From positions 1 to 27,057 of the forward strand of contig QLUB01000007.1 in NCBI GenBank assembly GCA_018725205.1: a stretch of DNA of 27,057 nucleotides. The letters run 5' to 3'. Source of the stretch: a candidate division NPL-UPA2 bacterium. GTDB lineage: Bacteria; Bacillota; UBA994. A program made the position numbers and the translations under genes. This document shows positions 21,725-27,057 of this stretch, in pieces (the first letter of the stretch is position 1; each line of letters opens with the position of its first letter). The notes under the pieces are model-generated. The model searched no databases. It saw only the letters and a list, made by a program, of their open reading frames with translations, and was not told the origin of the DNA.

Positions 21725-24109
21725 TTATAGCGCCTGGTGTTCGGTGCGAGCGATGATTTCGTCCTGCAAGGCGCGACTTAGGTTGATGAAGTAGTCGCTG
21801 TAACCCGCCACACGGACGATTAGGTTCCTGTAATCATCGGGGCGTGCTTGCGCCTCGCGCAAAGTAGTGGCGTCAACGACGTTGAATTGAATGTGATGGC
21901 CGTCGAGTGTGAAGTAGGCCCGAATCAGGGCGGTGAGCTTCTCTAGACCCTCCTGCCCGGCGAGCACCGCAGGGGAGAATTTCTGGTTGAGTAGCGTACC
22001 ACCGGTGCGGGTATGGTCCATTTTGGAAGCAGATTTAAGGACAGCCGTGGGGCCCAGGCGGTCTGTGCCCTGAACCGGGGAGATTCCCTCGGACAGAGGT
22101 GTGCCCGCCTTGCGCCCGTCCGGGGTGGCCCCAACTACTGAGCCAAAGTAGACGTGACATGTGGTCGGCAGCAAGTTAATCCGGTAAGTAGCCCCTCCCG
22201 GGGTTACTCGGCCGTTAACCTCGTCGTGGAACATGTTAAAAACCCTGAGCGTGATATCGTCGGCGTAGTCGTTGTCATTGCCGTAACGGGGGGTCTTGTT
22301 ATGGAGCAAGAGCCTGATATGCTCCTGCCCGGCGAAGTCTTGCTTAAGGACGTGGAGGAGATCGGCCATATTCAGGGTGTGCCTATCAAAGACGTGGCAC
22401 TTAATTGCGGAGAGCATGTCGGTGATGGAGCCGATGCCCACACCCTGAACATAGGCGGTGTTGTATCTCGCTCCACCAGCGTTATAGTCCCTTGCCTGCT
22501 TGATGCAGTCATCGATTACCAGCGATAGGAAGGGGGCGGGCATATAAGTTGCGTAAAGCCTTTCGATGACGTTGTTGCCCTTGATCTTGACATCTAAGAA
22601 GTAGCGCATCTGGGCATGGAAGGCCCCTAGTAGATCTTCAAACGAAGCGAAGCCTTCCGCCGCGCCGGTCTTAAGACCGAGCTGCTTGCCGGTGCGAGGG
22701 TCCACCCCGTTGCTAAGTGTCACTTCCAGTATCTTTACGAGGTTGAAGTAACCGGTGAGGATATATGCTTCCTTGCCAAAGGCCCCGGTCTCCACACAAC
22801 CGCTGGTACCACCTGAACGCGCGTCTTCGATAGACTTGCCTTGGCGAAGCAGCTCCAGAACGACGGCATCAGCATTAAAGACAGATGGTTGCCCCCATCC
22901 CTTGCGGATGATCTCCCCCGCCTTGAGAATAAACCGGTCAGGGCTTTTGCGGCTTACCTGAATGTTTGAGCTTGGCTGCAGCAAACGCATTTCATCTATT
23001 ACTTCGAGCAAAAGATAAGAGACTTCGTTGACGCCGTCAGCCCCATCGGCTTTTAGCCCTCCTACATTGATGGTGGCGAAGTCGGTGTAGGTGCCGCTTT
23101 CCTGCAGGGTAACACCCACTTTTGGGGGAGCGGGCTGGTTGTTGAACTTCACCCAGAAGCACTCCAATAGCTCTTTAGCCCCATCGCGGGTGAGAGTCCC
23201 GGAGGCCAGTTCCGCTTGGTAGAAGGGCAACAGATGCTGGTCCAGCCTGCCGGGGCTAAAGGCATCCCAGGTGTTGAGTTCGGTAATTACACCAAGATGA
23301 ACAAACCAGTAGGCCTGCAGGGCTTCACGGAAGGTGCGGGGCGCATGGGCGGGAACACGCGAACATATGGAGGCAATACGCTCGAGCTCAGCCCTACAAT
23401 TCGCGTCGTCTGCTTGCTTGGCAAGCTCTACAGCCTGCTCAGCATGACGTTCGGCCAGACGGATAATGGCCCGGGCGCAAATTGCCATGGCCTTTAGCTG
23501 CTCAGCCTTATCGAACGCATCGCGGTCTTTAAGGTAGTCGAGCGCGTAAAGATGCTGCTCAATCTCGGTGATGCGGTCTAGGAACCCTTTGCGGAAGATC
23601 TTGTCGTCACCCACGGTATGCCCCGGAGCACGTTGTTCCATAAACTCTGTGAAAACACCTGCGCTGTAACAGGCCTGCCAAGCATCGTCCATGCGGTTAA
23701 ATAGTAAATCCCGCATGGAGCGACCCTGCCAGTAGGGGATGATGTACTCCGCTTGGAGCTTCTGGGCTTCTTTATCTACTTTAAACGAAATCTTTTCCCT
23801 GTCATGCATCGCCTGCATATCTGAAAGGCTGTGGCAGCAAAGTTCTGGGTAGGTGGGAGCAACTTGCGGTGCTTCGCCGCGCTCTCCCACAATGAGTTCT
23901 CCGGGATTAATGCAGATGGTCTTGTTTTCGCAGATATGCTGAAAAGTCAGAGCTCGCAACACTGGGGTGGAAACCTTTCCGGCGTTACTTTCATAGCTCT
24001 GGGTGACTAGCCTAGCTCTTTCTAGGCTAATACGTGGGACGGCGCTTTCGCTTTGGTCGCGGAGTTTGCGGACCCGCTCATTGTAACCGTGCACAGCAAC
24101 GTTCACCAC
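21725..24109 (-). CDS. hypD: Glycyl radical enzyme, trans-4-hydroxy-L-proline dehydratase type
   Basis: 794 residues. The glycyl radical loop RVAGYSDYF (G769) near the C-terminus and the active-site SGCVE (C438, E440) define a dehydratase-type glycyl radical enzyme; pyruvate formate-lyase would have two adjacent cysteines. As I recall the HypD active site (F152, H160, D278, S334, F340, C434, E436, Y450, T645, G765), every residue is found here at +4: F156, H164, D282, S338, F344, C438, E440, Y454, T649, G769. HypD removes water from trans-4-hydroxy-L-proline to give pyrroline-5-carboxylate, which is then reduced to proline. It starts at GTG 24109 (or 24106), 2 bases after its activase gene. 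No proC is in the window. Close relatives with other hydroxyproline chemistry remain possible. Confidence 0.85.
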   Translation of the reverse strand: MVNVAVHGYNERVRKLRDQSESAVPRISLERARLVTQSYESNAGKVSTPVLRALTFQHICENKTICINPGELIVGERGEAPQVAPTYPELCCHSLSDMQAMHDREKISFKVDKEAQKLQAEYIIPYWQGRSMRDLLFNRMDDAWQACYSAGVFTEFMEQRAPGHTVGDDKIFRKGFLDRITEIEQHLYALDYLKDRDAFDKAEQLKAMAICARAIIRLAERHAEQAVELAKQADDANCRAELERIASICSRVPAHAPRTFREALQAYWFVHLGVITELNTWDAFSPGRLDQHLLPFYQAELASGTLTRDGAKELLECFWVKFNNQPAPPKVGVTLQESGTYTDFATINVGGLKADGADGVNEVSYLLLEVIDEMRLLQPSSNIQVSRKSPDRFILKAGEIIRKGWGQPSVFNADAVVLELLRQGKSIEDARSGGTSGCVETGAFGKEAYILTGYFNLVKILEVTLSNGVDPRTGKQLGLKTGAAEGFASFEDLLGAFHAQMRYFLDVKIKGNNVIERLYATYMPAPFLSLVIDDCIKQARDYNAGGARYNTAYVQGVGIGSITDMLSAIKCHVFDRHTLNMADLLHVLKQDFAGQEHIRLLLHNKTPRYGNDNDYADDITLRVFNMFHDEVNGRVTPGGATYRINLLPTTCHVYFGSVVGATPDGRKAGTPLSEGISPVQGTDRLGPTAVLKSASKMDHTRTGGTLLNQKFSPAVLAGQEGLEKLTALIRAYFTLDGHHIQFNVVDATTLREAQARPDDYRNLIVRVAGYSDYFINLSRALQDEIIARTEHQAL

Positions 24110-24111
24110 GT

Positions 24112-25017
24112 TTAACCCCCTATCTTTACTTGCAGAGATGGATGCGCCAAAAGCCCGGCGACTACGGCCATATGAGACTCAGTGGGCGGGCTCTGGGCAG
24201 GCAATCTGTTAGCGAGCTCTAATCGTTGATACTTACCGATGCCGATAGTGTGGTAGGGGAGCAGGTGAACCTGCTTAACACCTAGTTCCAGAGCAAGGTT
24301 GCGGGTCTTAGACAGGTTTTCGCTGGTGTCGTTGTAGCTAGGAATAATGGGGATGCGCAGGATGACGCAGTTGTGGACGCGGCACAGTTTGCGGAGGTTA
24401 GAGAGTATTAGCTCGTTTGGTACACAGGTCATTTCTTGGTGTCTGCCGCTGTCCATATGCTTGATGTCGTAGAGGAAAAGGTCTGTAAGGGGTGCGGCTC
24501 GCTCGAGGACGCTCCATGGACTGTGTCCTGAGGTGTCTACGGCGGTATGTAGGCCTAGGGAGCGGGATGCTTTAAGCAGCTCAAGCAGAAACTCCGGTTG
24601 AGAGAGGGGTTCTCCGCCAGAGAACGTTACGCCGCCGTTGCTTGCCTCATAAAATACCCTGTCCTTCTGCACCTCAGACATAACCTCTGGGGTTGTTGCC
24701 TGTCTACCGATGAGCTGCAAAGCTTCGGAGGGGCAGATGAGATGGCAGTTGCCGCAGTGTTTACAGAACGCCTGCTGAATGTTCAGTCCCGCTCGGGATA
24801 GAGTGAGGGCACCGGTGGGGCAGGTGGTCACGCACATGCCGCAGCGGAGACACTTATCCGGCGCGATCGTCAATTGCGGGGAACTTTGCAGACCTTCTGG
24901 GTTATGGCACCACCAACAACAAAGAGGGCATCCCTTGAGGAATACTGTAGTGCGAATCCCCGGACCATCATGAGTGCAGAAGCGTTGAATATTGGTTATG
25001 TAGCCGAACAGAGCCAC
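24112..25017 (-). CDS. Glycyl radical enzyme activating protein (radical SAM)
   Basis: 301 residues. The radical-SAM cluster CX3CX2C is C30, C34, C37 in GCPLCCWWCHNPEG (an extra Cys at 33). Two ferredoxin-type sets follow: C56/C59/C62/C66 and C85/C88/C91/C95, typical of activases of non-PFL glycyl radical enzymes. GGVTFSGGEP is at 128-137. It cleaves SAM to place the radical on G769 of the downstream enzyme. The start is GTG 25017 (IQRFxxHDGPGIRTTVFLKG family N-terminus); the GGGGG in front is unusually close (about 1 base). It precedes the dehydratase gene. Confidence 0.92.
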   Translation of the reverse strand: MALFGYITNIQRFCTHDGPGIRTTVFLKGCPLCCWWCHNPEGLQSSPQLTIAPDKCLRCGMCVTTCPTGALTLSRAGLNIQQAFCKHCGNCHLICPSEALQLIGRQATTPEVMSEVQKDRVFYEASNGGVTFSGGEPLSQPEFLLELLKASRSLGLHTAVDTSGHSPWSVLERAAPLTDLFLYDIKHMDSGRHQEMTCVPNELILSNLRKLCRVHNCVILRIPIIPSYNDTSENLSKTRNLALELGVKQVHLLPYHTIGIGKYQRLELANRLPAQSPPTESHMAVVAGLLAHPSLQVKIGG

Positions 25018-25038
25018 ACCCCCTAGGGGTTCTTCATA

Positions 25039-25052
25039 TAGACTGTAGTCTA
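25039..25052. promoter_or_regulatory. 14-bp inverted repeat, possible operator
   Basis: TAGACT-GT-AGTCTA is a perfect inverted repeat lying directly downstream of the -10 box of the predicted activase promoter, covering the expected transcription start. A repressor bound there would block transcription. Which protein binds is unknown. Confidence 0.5.
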
Positions 25053-25081
25053 ACTATATAGCTCAATACGCTAATTCACAA
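25053..25081 (-). promoter_or_regulatory. Probable promoter of the activase-hypD operon
   Basis: On the - strand: -35 TTGTGA (25081-25076), 17-base spacer, -10 TATAGT (25058-25053). The start would fall near 25046, giving a leader of about 30 bases before the activase GTG. The gap from the creatininase-family gene (151 bases) supports a separate transcription unit. Confidence 0.55.
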
Positions 25082-25120
25082 GGCAGTTTTGCCGGGTGCG
25101 CAGAAGACAGTTTCATGACT

Positions 25121-25163
25121 ACAGGCGGCAGCGTAGTGCTTGGTGCATCACGCCACCGCCTGT
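25121..25163 (-). terminator. Hairpin after the creatininase-family gene, possible terminator
   Basis: On the - strand ACAGGCGGTGGCG (25163-25151) pairs with CGCTGCCGCCTGT (25133-25121): 13 bp with two G-U pairs, 17-base loop. It begins 6 bases after the stop codon. No clear T-run follows, so it may be a weak terminator or a 3'-end stabiliser. Confidence 0.45.
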
Positions 25164-25168
25164 TGCCG

Positions 25169-25912
25169 TCAAAGTTCTAGGCCGTCTGTAAGCGCATCTA
25201 GCAGTTGAGGCATCACGGCAGACAAGATTTTTTCACCTTTTCGCCTGCTTGCCAACGTGGAGTCCCCAATGACACCCGAGGGTGAGATGGTGTGAATCGG
25301 GGGGAGTGAAAGGCTCGTCTCCCCCAGGCTGTCGAGCAAGTTGTATGCTGAATGATCGCCTGCAGGATAGTTGCAGACAGCTCTATCCATATGCGCAAGC
25401 TGTCCTAGTGCTAAGCTCAATGATGTTTCTCCCTCACAAGCGTGGCAGAAGAAGGCACTTTCGATTTCGCTGATAGAGTCGGGGGTTAGATGACGCCAGT
25501 ACTCGAGAACCTTGGCTTGCATGGAGGCAGGAAGGCTGGTGATGGTATTGCGTAGAGCAAACGAGTTGCCGCCATGTCCATTCACAATGACGATGTTCCG
25601 GAAACCGTGTTGCCCGAGGCCTACGCATATCTCCCTAACAACTGCTTGGAAGGTTTCTGTACTCAGTGTCAGGGAACCGTAAAACTCCATGTGGTGTCCA
25701 GACAGACCTACAGGTATTGACGGTGCCACGAGGGTAGGACAGCCGCGAGCATTCATTTTGGAGGCAATGCAGTCAGCTAACTTCTCAGCAATAAAGGTAT
25801 CGTTGTTTAGAGGCAGATGGTACCCATGTTGCTCAAGCGACCCAATGGGAAGAAGAATGATTTTGGCGTTGAATGCTCTAGCTTCTTCCCATGTCAGCTC
25901 GGAAAGTTTCAT
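25169..25912 (-). CDS. Creatininase-family amidohydrolase
   Basis: 247 residues. GSLEQHGYHLPLNNDT (24-39) supplies E27, H29 and D38; NGHGGN (111-116) supplies H113; HACEGETS (157-164) supplies E160. These are the metal ligands and helix caps of the creatininase/MftE-like family. True creatininase has a NGHxEN motif at the second position, so creatinine is not the likely substrate. ATG 25912 has GGAGG just upstream; 17 bases after the symporter gene, so co-transcribed with it. The shared operon suggests it hydrolyses a compound brought in by the symporter. Confidence 0.88.
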   Translation of the reverse strand: MKLSELTWEEARAFNAKIILLPIGSLEQHGYHLPLNNDTFIAEKLADCIASKMNARGCPTLVAPSIPVGLSGHHMEFYGSLTLSTETFQAVVREICVGLGQHGFRNIVIVNGHGGNSFALRNTITSLPASMQAKVLEYWRHLTPDSISEIESAFFCHACEGETSLSLALGQLAHMDRAVCNYPAGDHSAYNLLDSLGETSLSLPPIHTISPSGVIGDSTLASRRKGEKILSAVMPQLLDALTDGLEL

Positions 25913-25929
25913 TTCAATCCTCCAGTTTT

Positions 25930-27057
25930 CTAGACGTCAAATACCTCGAGCTGTTGGGCACTGGGAGGGGGAGTCAGCAGGCTGGCTACCACAAAAATAG
26001 TTAGTGAAACTCCCAATGCGGGCAGCATCGCGGGCATGAGCCTGAGCAACTTGAAAAACTCCGTGGCTGTAGCCGGGTTCATCGGTGTGACTACATACTG
26101 GTAGAAGAGGACCACGCCAGCACCGGAAAGGCAGGACAGGAAGGCGCCTGTAGATGTCGCCCTTCGCCACAGATAACCCCCGTAAACGGGGATAAGTAGG
26201 GCAGCGGCGTACATGGTGTAGGTAAACATGAGGGCGGTAATGATGTTTGGCATCGTAAGTGCCATCCCCAGAGCCAGTAAAGCTACACCGAGAACGGCGT
26301 ACCGGTTCACTTTCAGCAATTCCTTGTCGGGTGCATGCGGTCTAAGTATCCTTTGATAGATGTCCCTAGTGATGTTTACACCTATGGAGAGTAACACTGA
26401 GTTAGCTGTTGTCATTATGGCTGAAACCACAACGGCTAGCAGCACGAAGGCGAAGACGGGAGGGAAGGTCTCAGTAATGAGTCTGGCAAACACAGTTGCC
26501 GGAGCTAATCCTGGGCCGAAGATTGCACGCGCCGACCAACCCATGAACCCTACACAAACGTACGCAAAAGCTGAAGTAGGGATGAGGAACAATACACCGC
26601 GCTTTGCCGTCTGGGGGTCTTTTGCTGCGAAAGTTCGGCTGAAGATGATAGATTGCCAGACCGCCACGGTGCCAAACACTCCGATGGCATTGCCGAGTGC
26701 GTGTAGAGGTGTAATGTGCGCGAAAGGAGTAAAGTAGTTGGCAGGAACTCCAGCCGCCAACCCAGATAATCCACCAGCATATCCTACAGCGATCACTGCA
26801 CCAACAAGTAGGCCCAGCCCAATGAAGATTGCCTGAACAGCATCCGTAAATGCTACTCCGACCATGCCGCCATAAAATGCGATCGACGCAAATATGACGG
26901 CCCCGATGATCATCCCTGTCTCGGCCGGGACATTAAGGTAAGCTCTGAGAATGCCACTAATAGACAATATCTGTACGGCTGTGAGGGCGATATCACCCAC
27001 AATAATCATGACCGAGCCGGCCATACGGGTCTTTTCATCATACCGAAGTTTGAGCAG
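25930..27057 (-). CDS. Sodium:solute symporter (SSS family), N-terminal part beyond window
   Basis: 375 residues are visible and the frame runs off the window edge (in frame to base 27057), so the true start is outside. About ten hydrophobic segments are seen. LRYDEKTRMAGSVMII and TTANSVLLSIGVNITRDIYQ (the sodium-site helix and following loop of the SSS family) fit proline/pantothenate-type symporters. Substrate cannot be read from the sequence; the neighbours suggest an amino-acid or amide compound. It leads the creatininase-family gene by 17 bases. Confidence 0.88.
   Translation of the reverse strand: MLKLRYDEKTRMAGSVMIIVGDIALTAVQILSISGILRAYLNVPAETGMIIGAVIFASIAFYGGMVGVAFTDAVQAIFIGLGLLVGAVIAVGYAGGLSGLAAGVPANYFTPFAHITPLHALGNAIGVFGTVAVWQSIIFSRTFAAKDPQTAKRGVLFLIPTSAFAYVCVGFMGWSARAIFGPGLAPATVFARLITETFPPVFAFVLLAVVVSAIMTTANSVLLSIGVNITRDIYQRILRPHAPDKELLKVNRYAVLGVALLALGMALTMPNIITALMFTYTMYAAALLIPVYGGYLWRRATSTGAFLSCLSGAGVVLFYQYVVTPMNPATATEFFKLLRLMPAMLPALGVSLTIFVVASLLTPPPSAQQLEVFDV

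Noticed and set aside
21487..21756. 89-residue + strand frame opposite the TetR-like remnant
   Set aside because: There is no SD or recognisable domain, and its composition is that of an antisense shadow.
21725..24109. Assignment as pyruvate formate-lyase
   Set aside because: The active site has a single cysteine in GCVE with the dehydratase glutamate, and the activase carries the two extra ferredoxin-type clusters not found in PFL activase.

Overview
The window is a bacterial chromosome segment with medium to slightly high GC. It is almost certainly from a Bacillota (Firmicutes) member of clostridial type. The evidence is the full S10-spc-alpha ribosomal super-operon, a zinc-type short S14, adk-map-infA inside the operon, and the order rplQ-ecfA1-ecfA2-ecfT-truA-rplM-rpsI. 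The oxygen-sensitive glycyl radical enzyme at the right end points to an anaerobe. The genus cannot be determined from the sequence.

Region 1 (1-15381, all + strand): the last codons of tuf, then rpsJ, rplC, rplD, rplW, rplB, rpsS, rplV, rpsC, rplP, rpmC, rpsQ, rplN, rplX, rplE, rpsN, rpsH, rplF, rplR, rpsE, rpmD, rplO, secY, adk, map, infA, rpmJ, rpsM, rpsK, rpsD, rpoA and rplQ. Genes are tightly packed with strong Shine-Dalgarno (SD) sequences and many GTG starts. The looser gaps before rpsJ, rplC and rplB are filled by tandem arrays of 7-bp units (TTGACGG-like and CATGGCR-like) plus palindromes. A hairpin followed by a T-rich run overlaps the rplQ stop codon and probably ends the operon.

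Region 2 (15430-19605, + strand): the energizing module of an ECF vitamin/metal transporter (two ATPases and EcfT, no S component here), then truA, then rplM-rpsI. The last pair has its own good sigma-A-type promoter inside the end of truA and a structured leader resembling the L13 autoregulatory leader.

Region 3 (19606-27057, all - strand): it is separated from the ribosomal genes by a bidirectional terminator. In transcription order it holds a sodium:solute symporter (cut by the window edge), a creatininase-family amidohydrolase, a glycyl-radical activase, a glycyl radical enzyme (GRE), a short TetR-like remnant, and a DUF885 metallopeptidase-like protein. The GRE matches the trans-4-hydroxy-L-proline dehydratase (HypD) active site, as I recall it, at every position with a constant +4 offset. 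A promoter with a 14-bp inverted repeat just after its -10 box precedes the activase gene. The cluster looks like a small anaerobic amino-acid/peptide catabolism island: uptake (symporter), hydrolysis (amidohydrolase, DUF885) and radical dehydration (HypD-like pair). That joint role is inference. No stretch over about 300 bases lacks a gene; the longest gap is about 150 bases (25018-25168).
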